From positions 7,127-30,594 of the forward strand of contig DBYD01000057.1 of the NCBI GenBank assembly GCA_002309855.1: DNA of 23,468 nucleotides, read 5' to 3'. The stretch is from Bacteroidales bacterium UBA1195. GTDB lineage: Bacteria; Bacteroidota; Bacteroidia; Bacteroidales; WCHB1-69. Position 1 is the stretch's first letter. Each line of letters begins with the position of its first letter. Shown here piece by piece: positions 14,236 through 22,787 of this stretch. The translations under genes and the position numbers were made by a program. The notes below the pieces were generated by a model. That model saw only the letters and a program-made list of their open reading frames with translations. It did not search any database and had not been told where the DNA came from.

Positions 14236-16929
14236 TTAATCATCGAACAGATTCATTTGAATTCCTTCCCCTGCCACATCCTCAGAGACCGGTGCCGTCC
14301 GAATCATCCGCTCCATCAGTTCGCCCTCTTCGGCAGCCTCCGCTGCCTCAGCATCCATATCTGAAAGTTCGTCGGTATCCTCGGGAAGAGTTTCCGGTGC
14401 CTCCTCGTAAGGGAGCGGTTCCAGTTCATTGATTTTGTATATCTTGTCAAAAGATAGCCTTTTCCCTTTGGATTTCAGTTTGGTCTCCTCCGCCATTTCC
14501 GCCACATTGAACAATTCCGTAGTCTTGTCCGGATGCTGTTTGTCCGTATAGGTGATCTCAACCTGTGGCAGATATTGGATGGAGCAGAAAAGCATCTCCG
14601 CCTTCGGGTTGCCGCACAGCAGTTCGATTTTCTTATCGCTCTCCTCCACGATGGAGCGGCGCAAAAAGTACTTTTTCTGCTCTTTGTCGTAATAGAGCAC
14701 GCTTACGGGACGCCGTGGGTTGAATTTCTCCACAAACAGCAGCCCTTCGTCGAAATGCAGGGAGAGGTCAAATCCGGTGATTTTGCAGTAGCCGGCCTTG
14801 TAAAAGGAGATAAGTTTGTCACTTGCCAAAAATTCGCCCAACAGACGGCCGTGCTGTTCAGTATTGAGCCGCTGGATGCTTTCGTCAAACCAGAGGCTCA
14901 GGGCATTCAGTGTGGAGGCGCCACGGCTTTGCAGCTCAATTTTCCGGACAGGATATTTTGTGAGGATGTTCCCCATGCTCTGCCTTCCCTTTATGGCCAA
15001 TGTGCTGAAATCATAGTCGAACACAGGTTTCTTCAGTTTTGCCTTGTGACGTAGGGTGACACGTACAGTTTCCGCCTCTCCGTTTTTGTTCATGGTGAAA
15101 TACAGCACTTTGCTCCCTTTTGTCCCTTTTGTAAGATCGTACCGTTTGTCCCGGCTTACCCCGCCGATCGCAAAACGCTTGACGTAGCTGAACCCCAACG
15201 GACCGTCCTGATATACCATGTTGAATATGGTGCGGTCGTCATTGCGGTTGAAGACGTATGCGGCCAGAATGTCGGGGCCGACAAAGACCTTTTCCGCCAC
15301 CTTGGTGACCAGAAAACTGCCATCCTCATGGAACACGATGATCTCGTCCACATCGGAGCATTCGCCGGCCAGAACCACATTCTCATCCTTTTTCAGGTTG
15401 GTGCCGATAAAGCCCTCCTTGCTGTTCACATAAAGCTTCTGGTTCGCGACTGCGGCACTGGCAGCCTTGATGTTTTCAAAATTGCGGATTTCTGTACGCC
15501 GTTCACGTCCGGCACCGTATTTCTTCTTGATTTGCCTGAACCATTGGATGGTGTAGTCAACAATGTGCTCGATGTTGTTGCGCACCTCGTCAATGTCCAC
15601 CTCAATGTCCTGAAGCTGACGCTCCGCCTCCTTTATGTCGAACTTGGAAATCTTTCGCACCGGTTTCTCGGTCAGTTTAAGAACATCCTCACGTGTGATC
15701 TCGCGCCTGAACAGGCTCCGGTAAGGGTCGAACGCACGCTCAATGTCGGAAATCTGCGCTTCGAACGAAGCCTGATCCTTCTCCAACTCCTTATATATTC
15801 GCTTCTCAAAGAAGATTTTCTCCAACGAAATCCAATGCCATTTCTCGGACAGTTCACCAAGGAGGATTTCCAATTCGCGTCTGAGAATGTCCACAGTCCG
15901 GTCGGCGGAATGGCGGAGGATGCTCTTCACATCAGTGAACTGGATTTCACGGTTAACCACCACACAGGTGATGGGATTGATTGTCACCTGACATTGTGTG
16001 AAGGCGTACAGAGCGTCAATTGTCTGGTCGGGAGAGGTGTTGGGCGCCAGCTGCAGGATTATTTCCGCCTGTTCCGCGGTTTTGTCCAGAATCTTGGTTA
16101 TTTTAAGCCTGCCCTTCTCCACGGCCTTGGAAATGTCCTCAATCAGGGATTGTGTGGTGGTGGTGTATGGTATCTCCGTTATTACCAGGTTCTTCTTGTC
16201 CTGCTGCAGGATTTTGGCACGGATGAGCACTTTTGTCTTGTTTCGGATACCGTCGTTATATTCGCGCACATCGACGAAACCGCCGGTCGGGAAATCAGGA
16301 TAAATCTGGAAATCGCGTCCTTGCAGATAATCTATGGAGGCGTCAATCAATTCGTTGAAATTGTGCGGAAGAATCAGTGAGGAGAAACCGACACCCAACC
16401 CCAGCGTTCCTTGCGCCAGCAGCAGCGGAAATTTGACAGGCAGCGCCACAGGCTCTTTGTTCCGTCCGTCGTATGAGAGCTTCCATTCCGTCACCTTTGG
16501 GCTGAAGGCCACATCCAATGCGAATTTGGAGAGCCTGGCCTCAATGTAACGGCCCGCAGCCGCATCGTCACCGGTAAGGATGTTGCCCCAGTTTCCCTGA
16601 CAGTCGATCAGAAGCTCCTTCTGTCCAAGTGTGACCAGAGCGCCATAGATGGATGAGTCGCCGTGCGGATGGTATTTCATGGTGTTGCCCACGATGTTGG
16701 CAACCTTGTTGTACCGCCCGTCGTCCATCTCCCACATGGAATGGAGGATGCGACGCTGCACAGGCTTCAACCCGTCGTCAATGTATGGAATCGCCCGGTC
16801 AAGATTGGCATAGGAGGCATAGTCCAGATACCAATCCTGAAACATGTTCTTGATGTGGAACACCTGTTGCAAATCGCCATTTCCTGACGGTGTTTCCTCA
16901 GGATTCAAAACGCTGTTCTCTTCTTCCAT
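14236..16929 (-). CDS. parC: DNA topoisomerase IV / gyrase-type subunit A
   Basis: An 897-aa type IIA topoisomerase A subunit that breaks and rejoins DNA with a ParE/GyrB partner. The winged-helix core shows DGLKPVQRRIL (52-62), YHPHGDSSIYGAL (86-98) and the active-site region DDAAAGRYIEARL, catalytic tyrosine 128. A coiled-coil region (about 400-500) precedes a beta-pinwheel C-terminal domain and a strongly acidic tail (about 850-885). I chose the ATG at 16929: GGAAAG lies just upstream and a -7 element sits at 16957-16950, whereas the ATG at 16989 would lie upstream of that promoter. Bacteroidetes carry a ParC of this type beside a true GyrA, so ParC is favoured. parE is not in the window. 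Confidence 0.9.
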   Translation of the reverse strand: MEEENSVLNPEETPSGNGDLQQVFHIKNMFQDWYLDYASYANLDRAIPYIDDGLKPVQRRILHSMWEMDDGRYNKVANIVGNTMKYHPHGDSSIYGALVTLGQKELLIDCQGNWGNILTGDDAAAGRYIEARLSKFALDVAFSPKVTEWKLSYDGRNKEPVALPVKFPLLLAQGTLGLGVGFSSLILPHNFNELIDASIDYLQGRDFQIYPDFPTGGFVDVREYNDGIRNKTKVLIRAKILQQDKKNLVITEIPYTTTTQSLIEDISKAVEKGRLKITKILDKTAEQAEIILQLAPNTSPDQTIDALYAFTQCQVTINPITCVVVNREIQFTDVKSILRHSADRTVDILRRELEILLGELSEKWHWISLEKIFFEKRIYKELEKDQASFEAQISDIERAFDPYRSLFRREITREDVLKLTEKPVRKISKFDIKEAERQLQDIEVDIDEVRNNIEHIVDYTIQWFRQIKKKYGAGRERRTEIRNFENIKAASAAVANQKLYVNSKEGFIGTNLKKDENVVLAGECSDVDEIIVFHEDGSFLVTKVAEKVFVGPDILAAYVFNRNDDRTIFNMVYQDGPLGFSYVKRFAIGGVSRDKRYDLTKGTKGSKVLYFTMNKNGEAETVRVTLRHKAKLKKPVFDYDFSTLAIKGRQSMGNILTKYPVRKIELQSRGASTLNALSLWFDESIQRLNTEQHGRLLGEFLASDKLISFYKAGYCKITGFDLSLHFDEGLLFVEKFNPRRPVSVLYYDKEQKKYFLRRSIVEESDKKIELLCGNPKAEMLFCSIQYLPQVEITYTDKQHPDKTTELFNVAEMAEETKLKSKGKRLSFDKIYKINELEPLPYEEAPETLPEDTDELSDMDAEAAEAAEEGELMERMIRTAPVSEDVAGEGIQMNLFDD

Positions 16930-16949
16930 CTGCTTTCCGTTTGATGCTG

Positions 16950-16957
16950 CAAAAGTA
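16950..16957 (-). promoter_or_regulatory. Candidate parC -7 element (TACTTTTG)
   Basis: Exact TAnnTTTG match on the minus strand, 20 bases before the chosen parC ATG, giving a very short 5' leader and supporting the start at 16929. No clear -33 TTTG. Confidence 0.5.
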
Positions 16958-17042
16958 ATCAAAAAAGGGATGCGGAGGCAGCCCGCCATAATTTTTCTTC
17001 CATTTTTTGGGTTTGGTATGAAATATGTATTGCTTTTTCAAT

Positions 17043-17050
17043 TATTTTTG
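17043..17050 (+). promoter_or_regulatory. Candidate pepT -7 element (TATTTTTG)
   Basis: Exact TAnnTTTG match, 33 bases before the pepT ATG. A TTTG at 17012-17015 is 27 bases upstream, longer than ideal spacing. parC and pepT are thus divergently transcribed from a shared 154-bp interval. Confidence 0.5.
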
Positions 17051-17083
17051 CATTTTTATAATACTAAAAAAATATCATTCAAA

Positions 17084-18307
17084 ATGACACTTAAAGAGCG
17101 TTTTTTCAAATATATTGCGATTGACACGCAATCCTCACCCGATGCGGAAACCTTCCCCAGCACTGAAAAACAGAAGAACCTCTCCCGCCTTCTGGTGGAG
17201 GAACTGAAAGCAATGGGAGTGGAAAACGCTGCAATGGATGAATTCGGCTACGTGATGGCCACCATCCCATCCAACAGCGCGAAAAAGCTGCCGGTCATCG
17301 GCTTCATCGCCCATGTGGACACTGCGCCTGATCTGGATGGCAAATGCACCAGTCCGCAGGTGATAGAAAATTATCATGGTCAGACTATCCAGTTGGATGC
17401 GGCGGGGAAGTTCGAGCTCAGTCCGGAAGAGTTCCCGGAAATGCTGCTCTACAAGGGTCAGACCCTCATCTGCACCTCAGGCGACACCCTGCTGGGCGCC
17501 GACGACAAGGCCGGAATCACTGAAATCATGTGTGCGGTCGAGTATCTGATGCAGCATCCGGAGGTTGAGCACGGCCCCATCGCCATCGGCTTCACGCCTG
17601 ATGAGGAGATAGGTTGCGGCGTGGATCATTTCGACGTACAGAAATTTGGCGCGGACTACGCTTACACCATGGATGGCGGGCAGATCGGCGAACTGGAATA
17701 CGAGAACTTCAATGCGGCCGGCGCAACCATCCATATCCAGGGCAAAAACATCCATCCGGGATACGCCAAGGACAAAATGATAAACTCCCAACTGGTTGCA
17801 ATGGAACTGCACCGCATGCTCCCTGTCGGGCAGCGGCCTGAACTTACCCAGGACTATGAGGGCTTTTATCTGCTGATAAAAATGGATGGCACTGTGGATG
17901 AAACAAAAATGCAGTATATCATCCGTGACCACGACCGCGAAAAGTTTGAAGCGAAGAAAAAACTTTTGCAGGATGCGGTGGACTACATTAATAAAAAATA
18001 TGGACAGATTGTCCGCTGCGAAATCAAGGACCAGTACTACAACATGCGCGAGCAGGTGGAGAAGCACCGTTTCATTGTCGATATTGCCGAAGAGGCCATC
18101 CGCGAGGCCGGAATCACCCCAAAGGTTGTGCCCATCCGTGGCGGCACTGACGGGGCACGCCTCTCCTTCATGGGACTGCCCTGCCCCAACCTCTTTGCAG
18201 GCGGGCATAATTTCCACGGACGGTACGAGTATGTGATTCTTGAATCGATGGAAAAGGCCGTTCAGGTGATTCTCAACATCATTCAGGCCTACGTGAAAAA
18301 AGCGTGA
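17084..18307 (+). CDS. pepT: Peptidase T (tripeptide aminopeptidase)
   Basis: A 407-aa M20-family zinc aminopeptidase releasing the N-terminal residue of tripeptides in the cytosol; length matches E. coli PepT closely. Di-zinc ligands are visible: H77 and D79 in FIAHVDTAPD, D140 in GADDKAG, E174/E175 in TPDEEIG, D197 in TMDGG, and the late histidine in AGGHNFHG. The start ATG at 17084 (MTLKERF) is chosen from family length and the -7 element at 17043; the frame extends upstream but into the divergent parC leader. The next gene begins two bases after the stop, so the two form an operon. Confidence 0.96.
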   Translation: MTLKERFFKYIAIDTQSSPDAETFPSTEKQKNLSRLLVEELKAMGVENAAMDEFGYVMATIPSNSAKKLPVIGFIAHVDTAPDLDGKCTSPQVIENYHGQTIQLDAAGKFELSPEEFPEMLLYKGQTLICTSGDTLLGADDKAGITEIMCAVEYLMQHPEVEHGPIAIGFTPDEEIGCGVDHFDVQKFGADYAYTMDGGQIGELEYENFNAAGATIHIQGKNIHPGYAKDKMINSQLVAMELHRMLPVGQRPELTQDYEGFYLLIKMDGTVDETKMQYIIRDHDREKFEAKKKLLQDAVDYINKKYGQIVRCEIKDQYYNMREQVEKHRFIVDIAEEAIREAGITPKVVPIRGGTDGARLSFMGLPCPNLFAGGHNFHGRYEYVILESMEKAVQVILNIIQAYVKKA

Positions 18308-18309
18308 CA

Positions 18310-19485
18310 ATGGGAAAGAACGAAATGGATTACAGTCTGCGGGGTGTTTCCGCCTCCAAGGAGGATGTGCATAACGCCATTTCCAAACTGGACAAAGGGC
18401 TTTTCCCCGGCGCCTTCTGCAAAATCATCCCCGATTATCTTGGTGGGGATCCCGCATACTGCAACATCATGCATGCGGACGGGGCAGGTACGAAATCTTC
18501 GCTGGCCTACCTTTATTGGAAGGAGACCGGAGACCTTTCCGTCTGGGCTGGCATCGCCCAGGATGCGGTCGTGATGAACACCGACGACGTGCTTTGTGTT
18601 GGTGCTGATGTGCCCATGCTGCTCTCCTCCACCATCGGACGGAACAAGCACCTTATTCCAGGCGAGGTTATTGCCGCCATCATCAACGGTACGGAAGACT
18701 TTTTGGCGCGGATGCGCGACCTTGGCCTTGAAATTTACCTTACCGGAGGCGAAACTGCCGATGTTGGCGATTTGGTACGCACTGTCATTGTCGATTCCAC
18801 TGTCACCTGCCGCATGAAACGCAGCGATGTCATTGACAACCGGAACATTGCAGCCGGAGATGTCATTGTCGGCTTTGCATCATACGGGCAGGCATCATAT
18901 GAAGACCGCTACAACGGCGGCATGGGCAGCAACGGTCTGACTTCCGCACGCCACGATGTCCTGCATCATGCAATTGCGGCACAATATCCGGAAAGCTATG
19001 ATTCCGCCATTCCGGAAAATCTGGTCTATTCCGGCCGCTATGCACTGACCGACCCTACAGAAATCCCTGGCGTGGACATGGGCAGACTGATCCTTTCGCC
19101 CACCCGCACCTACGCTCCCATCATCCGGACAATGCTGAAGGAATACCGGCAACAGATACACGGTATGGTGCACTGCAGCGGCGGAGCACAGACCAAGGTG
19201 CTGCACTTTATTGACAGGCTGCACGTCATCAAGGACAACCTGTTCCCTATCCCACCGCTGTTCCGTTACATCCGTGAATGTTCCGGCACCAGCTGGGAGG
19301 AGATGTACAAGGTCTTCAACATGGGGCACAGGCTTGAGGTCTACGTACCGGAGGCGATTGCAGGCGCATTGGTGGAAATAGGCCGTCATTACGGAGTGGA
19401 GGCCCAAATAATAGGCCGCTGCGAGGCTTCGGACCGGAAACAGGTCACCATTGCAGGCCCACAAGGAACTTTCATTTATAATTAA
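18310..19485 (+). CDS. purM: AIR synthase (PurM)-like protein
   Basis: A 391-aa member of the PurM/AIR-synthase ATP-binding fold. The standard PurM landmarks are present in Bacteroidetes wording: MHADGAGTKSSLAYLYW (ATP and FGAM binding region), VMNTDDVLCVGA, LTGGETADVGD and GFASYGQASYEDRYNGGMGSNG. The family closes formylglycinamidine ribonucleotide to aminoimidazole ribonucleotide in purine synthesis. Divergence from E. coli PurM is considerable, so a PurM-related paralogue cannot be excluded. The ATG at 18310 lies two bases after the pepT stop; a GTG at 18304 overlapping that stop is an alternative. Other purine genes are not adjacent. Confidence 0.82.
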   Translation: MGKNEMDYSLRGVSASKEDVHNAISKLDKGLFPGAFCKIIPDYLGGDPAYCNIMHADGAGTKSSLAYLYWKETGDLSVWAGIAQDAVVMNTDDVLCVGADVPMLLSSTIGRNKHLIPGEVIAAIINGTEDFLARMRDLGLEIYLTGGETADVGDLVRTVIVDSTVTCRMKRSDVIDNRNIAAGDVIVGFASYGQASYEDRYNGGMGSNGLTSARHDVLHHAIAAQYPESYDSAIPENLVYSGRYALTDPTEIPGVDMGRLILSPTRTYAPIIRTMLKEYRQQIHGMVHCSGGAQTKVLHFIDRLHVIKDNLFPIPPLFRYIRECSGTSWEEMYKVFNMGHRLEVYVPEAIAGALVEIGRHYGVEAQIIGRCEASDRKQVTIAGPQGTFIYN

Positions 19486-19527
19486 CATGACAAATAAAAA
19501 ATTATCATCCAATTAAAATCAAAAGCC

Positions 19528-20262
19528 ATGAAACAGAAAATTTTCTTACTCGCCCTTTTGTGTGTCGGCTGCACACTTGTTGGCTACGGACAGCGCAAAC
19601 CTTCAAATCAGGTGACAACCAGACCTGCACAACAAACCACGGCACAACGTCCCAATTCCAGGACAACCGCCTCTGCCAGCAGCAGGAACAACGCTTTGGA
19701 AAGACTTCCTGAATTTGAAAAATCGGGAGGAAAACCATTTATGGATGTGCTGCGTGACAGGGAGACTTTCCCAAGCCTCCAACGTGAGGTGCTCCAACCG
19801 GAACAGCTGTCACAACTGATGTGGGTTGCATGCGGAACCACAACACCTGAAAACTACACTGCCTTCAAGGTCACACAAATGCCTTGTGTGGATGTGTATT
19901 ATATCGGTGAAAACGGGATTTACCGCTATGAGCGCGATTTTCATGAATTGTCCTCCATCCGCAGGGGCAACTATACCAATCTGCTTATGGGAAACGATGA
20001 TTTTTCCGTTGATGCGGCGGCGGCCATATTCTTTGTATTCAAACCGGGAGATTTCATGTCTGACAGCCACAGGCCTGTTTCAGAAATAGAAGCCGCCATC
20101 AACTGCGGTGCAATCATGCAGAACATAGCTCTTTATTGTTCCAGCGAGGATCTCTCATGTCTTCCTGTGAACTTTTCGGACGCCCACAAGGCCGAGCTGC
20201 TGAAGGCAATTAACCAGGGAGACGCGATGGTGCTTTACGGAATAGTCATCGGCAAAAGATAA
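19528..20262 (+). CDS. Secreted nitroreductase-like (SagB-type) protein
   Basis: A 244-aa exported protein. Residues 1-21 form a Sec signal peptide ending VGYGQ. A low-complexity Thr/Gln/Arg/Ser/Asn linker (about 22-55) follows, then a compact nitroreductase-type fold: PEQLSQLMWVACGTT (helix after the flavin loop), a strand VDVYYIGENGIYRYE, then INCGAIMQNIALYCSSEDLSCLPV and a final GDAMVLYGIVIGK, matching the C-terminal pattern of SagB-like nitroreductases. The usual RRSxR flavin-phosphate motif reads RDRETF, so FMN binding is uncertain. The substrate is unknown. It begins 42 bases after the PurM-like stop and probably shares its transcript. Confidence 0.72.
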   Translation: MKQKIFLLALLCVGCTLVGYGQRKPSNQVTTRPAQQTTAQRPNSRTTASASSRNNALERLPEFEKSGGKPFMDVLRDRETFPSLQREVLQPEQLSQLMWVACGTTTPENYTAFKVTQMPCVDVYYIGENGIYRYERDFHELSSIRRGNYTNLLMGNDDFSVDAAAAIFFVFKPGDFMSDSHRPVSEIEAAINCGAIMQNIALYCSSEDLSCLPVNFSDAHKAELLKAINQGDAMVLYGIVIGKR

Positions 20263-20312
20263 CAAGACATTAATTAATAATTTTTAATCACCAAACTTTT
20301 AATTAACAAAAC

Positions 20313-20822
20313 ATGAAAAAGTTAGCAATTATCGTATGCGCGTGCGGCCTTATCTTTGCAGGCTGCAAGAACAAGGAGGTCACTGAAGAGACCACCGAAC
20401 CCGTAGCTCCCCAGGAGGAACAGATGGATCCTGAAATGGAGAAGTGCAAGGCCATGGGTGAGGCCTGGCAGAACTGGGACCAGCAGACCGACGAAATGAA
20501 GGCCGAGCTGATCGCCGACAGGAAAGCCAAAATAACCGAACAGGAGGCAAGAAAGGCCGAATGCGAAGCCAAGAAGGCTGAATTTGAAGCAAAGAAGGCC
20601 GAATTTGAGAAAACTTGGGCTGAAAACTGGGCAAAGTTTGACGAGCTCAGCATCGACGAGCAGAAGGCACTCATCGACAACTACATGATGTTCAACTGCC
20701 CCAAACGTTGCTGCAAAGACGAAGGCGCACCGAAATGCAAACATGGTGAAGGTCCCTGCCAGCACAATCCCGCACAGTGCCCCAACCACGGCAAGCCTGA
20801 ATGCCCGCACCACGCCAAATAA
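20313..20822 (+). CDS. Lipoprotein with coiled coil and Cys/His-rich tail
   Basis: A 169-aa lipoprotein: signal MKKLAIIVCACGL with lipobox FAGC (Cys 18). Residues 19-42 are acidic, 60-110 form a Lys/Glu/Ala coiled coil with a repeated AEFEAKK-type unit, and the C-terminal 41 residues carry seven cysteines and five histidines. Four Cys-x(1-2)-His pairs recur at near-regular spacing: C142/H144, C149/H151, C156/H159 and C164/H166-H167. This suggests a periplasm- or surface-facing metal-binding module, but no family is recognised. It is followed 20 bases later by a strong terminator. Confidence 0.8.
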   Translation: MKKLAIIVCACGLIFAGCKNKEVTEETTEPVAPQEEQMDPEMEKCKAMGEAWQNWDQQTDEMKAELIADRKAKITEQEARKAECEAKKAEFEAKKAEFEKTWAENWAKFDELSIDEQKALIDNYMMFNCPKRCCKDEGAPKCKHGEGPCQHNPAQCPNHGKPECPHHAK

Positions 20823-20842
20823 GCGGATCCGGACACCCTTAT

Positions 20843-20880
20843 AAAAAGCTTTCCCCAAAAAAAGGGGAAAGCTTTTTTTT
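20843..20880. terminator. Bidirectional intrinsic terminator
   Basis: AAAAAGCTTTCCCC (20843-20856), a 7-base A loop, and GGGGAAAGCTTTTT (20864-20877) form a 14-bp stem flanked by A's on the left and T's on the right, so it can stop both the plus-strand lipoprotein transcript and the convergent folB operon. The T-run runs into the folB stop codon (20879-20881). Confidence 0.92.
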
Positions 20881-21241
20881 ATGCCATCTCATCCGAATCC
20901 ATCATCACACTCACCTTGCGGACATCACCACCTATGGCAGGTTGCACTTTACTGATTGTCAACGTGACTTTTCTTAATGCGGGCAAATGGGAATGCAGAT
21001 TCTGGATTAACCGCCATGCCACCTGTTCCAATAGTGACGACCGGACCGTCATCTGCTCCTTGATAATACGGTAGATCTGCTGATAATCCAATGCCATCTG
21101 CAGGTCGTCATGGAGTGCGGCAGCGGTGGCGTCATATTCCAAGATGCAATCCACCTCAAAACGTGTTCCTATTTTCTGTTCCTCCTTATAACAGCCATGA
21201 TAGGCGTAAAAGGTCATTCCTTCCAAGATAATCTTAGCCAT
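20879..21241 (-). CDS. folB: Dihydroneopterin aldolase
   Basis: A 120-aa FolB enzyme splitting dihydroneopterin to 6-hydroxymethyl-dihydropterin and glycolaldehyde in folate synthesis. Family motifs: FYAYHGCYKEE (11-21, with the pterin-site glutamate), DYQQIY with Tyr 53, SLLEQVAW with Glu 72, and the catalytic Lys 98 in SKVQPAIGG. Length is typical. It starts two bases after the mtgA stop and is the last gene of the ahcY-pdxJ-mtgA-folB run, ending inside the shared terminator. No folate gene adjoins it. Confidence 0.95.
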   Translation of the reverse strand: MAKIILEGMTFYAYHGCYKEEQKIGTRFEVDCILEYDATAAALHDDLQMALDYQQIYRIIKEQMTVRSSLLEQVAWRLIQNLHSHLPALRKVTLTISKVQPAIGGDVRKVSVMMDSDEMA

Positions 21242-21243
21242 AT

Positions 21244-22041
21244 CTATTTAAATTTCAATCTTTTTCCGTCATTTTTCGCAATACGTCTCCCCTCTGCCTC
21301 CAAATAGCGTTCCCGCGCTTTCTGCAAGGATTCCTTGTCAAAACGGATGCGTCCCATTTTTGGCATCATGTTTTGTATACGGGCTGCCGAACTGCGGATA
21401 TAAGGTGTAGGGTGTGCCGGATTCCAACGGCGCGGATTGGGGTAACAGGCGGTAAGCAAAGCCGACTGCCGCGCATTCAGTTTTTTTGCAGAACAGTGGA
21501 AGTAATGCTGCGACGCCGCCTCCGCGCCATAGATGCCATGCCCCATCTCAATCACATTCAGGTAGACCTCCATTATGCGCTCCTTGCCCCAAAGGTGTTC
21601 GATCAGAAAGGTGAAATAAACCTCAAAACCCTTCCGGATCCAGGAGCGTCCGGACCATAAAAAAACATTCTTTGCGGTTTGTTGGGAGATTGTGCTTGCT
21701 CCCCATTTTCGGGAATGTGTCCTGTTGTGGTCAATTGCACGCTGGATGGCACTGAAATCAAAACCTCGATGTCCGCAAAAGCGGTTATCCTCGGAGGCCA
21801 CTGCCGCCTGAACCAGACTGGGGGAAATCTCTGTGATGGGGACCCAGGTCTTGACACGGGGCTCACCGGAAAGCGAGCGTCCCACCATCAGCGGAGTGAT
21901 GGGCGGGTTTATCCATCGGTAGGCGAGCGTCAGCAGGATAGTGAAGAGGAAAAAGCCCCCAACCACCCATGCGGTCACCTTCCAGAACCGGTGTCCATGC
22001 CTTTTTCCAGCAGCCTTCTTCTTCCTTTTTTTTGCAGCCAT
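21244..22041 (-). CDS. mtgA: Monofunctional peptidoglycan transglycosylase
   Basis: A 265-aa GT51 glycosyltransferase polymerising lipid II into glycan strands at the inner-membrane surface. A basic N-terminus (KKRKKKAAGKR) is followed by one membrane helix (residues 21-41). Catalytic motif 1 reads SEDNRFCGHRGFDF with Glu 84; GASTISQQTAKN, RKGFEVYFT, ERIMEVYLNVIEMG and GAEAASQHYF are the remaining GT51 motifs. No transpeptidase domain, hence MtgA rather than a class A PBP. The frame extends upstream, but that part overlaps pdxJ; the ATG at 22041 (MAAKKRK) sits 10 bases after the pdxJ stop with AGGAG nearby. Confidence 0.94.
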   Translation of the reverse strand: MAAKKRKKKAAGKRHGHRFWKVTAWVVGGFFLFTILLTLAYRWINPPITPLMVGRSLSGEPRVKTWVPITEISPSLVQAAVASEDNRFCGHRGFDFSAIQRAIDHNRTHSRKWGASTISQQTAKNVFLWSGRSWIRKGFEVYFTFLIEHLWGKERIMEVYLNVIEMGHGIYGAEAASQHYFHCSAKKLNARQSALLTACYPNPRRWNPAHPTPYIRSSAARIQNMMPKMGRIRFDKESLQKARERYLEAEGRRIAKNDGKRLKFK

Positions 22042-22051
22042 TGCAGGAGAA

Positions 22052-22777
22052 TTAGGGGATTTGCAGCCGTTGCAGATACATCTGGATTGTGTTTTCCAGG
22101 CCGTAGTAGAGCGCGTCGCAGATGAGAGCATGGCCGATGGAGACCTCGGCCAGATTCGGTATCCTTTGGTTGAAATAGGCCAGGTTGTCCAGGTTAAGGT
22201 CGTGACCTGCATTCAGTCCGAGCCCGCAGTGTCCCGCAGCCTCGGCGGCAGCCACAAAAGGAGCGATTGCCTTTTCGCGGTCCGCGTTGTATCCGGAGGC
22301 ATAGCTTTCGGTGTAGAGCTCCACCCTGTCGGTTCCGATCTTGGCAGCCCCCTCCACCATTACAGGATCCGCCTCCACAAAGATTGAGGTGCGGATGCCG
22401 GCCTGTCGGAAACGTCCGATCACATCCTTAAGGAAATCCGCCCTTTTCAAGGTGTCCCATCCGGCATTGGAGGTAAGCGCGTCGGGCGCGTCCGGAACCA
22501 AAGTCACCTGGGCGGGATGCACCTCCAGCACCAGTGAGATGAAGGATTCTGAGGGATAACCCTCAATGTTGAATTCAGTCTTCACTATCGGACGCAAATC
22601 CCGCACATCCTGGTAACGTATGTGCCGCTCGTCAGGACGGGGATGCACCGTGATGCCCTGGGCGCCGAAGCGTTCGCAGTCCTGCGCAACCTTCAGCACA
22701 TCGGGAAGATTGTGGCCACGTGCGTTGCGCAATGTGGCTATTTTATTGATATTTACACTTAAACGACAATGTTGCAT
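22052..22777 (-). CDS. pdxJ: Pyridoxine 5'-phosphate synthase
   Basis: A 241-aa TIM-barrel enzyme condensing 1-deoxyxylulose-5-phosphate with 3-amino-1-hydroxyacetone phosphate to pyridoxine phosphate. Recognisable segments are VNINKIATLRNARG (residues 7-20), HPRPDERHIRY, KTEFNIEGYPS, VTLVPDAPDALTS, FVEADP, ELYTESYA, GLNAGHDLN and EVSIGHALI, covering the substrate and phosphate loops. The ATG at 22777 (MQHCRLSVN) is preferred over an upstream TTG at 22783. It lies 10 bases after the ahcY stop. pdxA is not in the window. Confidence 0.96.
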   Translation of the reverse strand: MQHCRLSVNINKIATLRNARGHNLPDVLKVAQDCERFGAQGITVHPRPDERHIRYQDVRDLRPIVKTEFNIEGYPSESFISLVLEVHPAQVTLVPDAPDALTSNAGWDTLKRADFLKDVIGRFRQAGIRTSIFVEADPVMVEGAAKIGTDRVELYTESYASGYNADREKAIAPFVAAAEAAGHCGLGLNAGHDLNLDNLAYFNQRIPNLAEVSIGHALICDALYYGLENTIQMYLQRLQIP

Positions 22778-22787
22778 AACCAATGGT

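Noticed and set aside
15328..16380. 350-codon plus-strand frame
   Set aside because: Antisense shadow of parC, which has clear topoisomerase motifs; no recognisable domain.
16844..17083. 80-codon N-terminal extension of pepT
   Set aside because: Antisense to the parC start, upstream of the pepT -7 element, and beyond the normal PepT length.
17477..18310. 277-codon minus-strand frame
   Set aside because: Antisense shadow of pepT with no domain; pepT has full M20 metal ligands.
22042..22212. Upstream extension of the mtgA frame
   Set aside because: It lies inside pdxJ in another frame; the ATG at 22041 gives a normal basic N-terminus and membrane helix.
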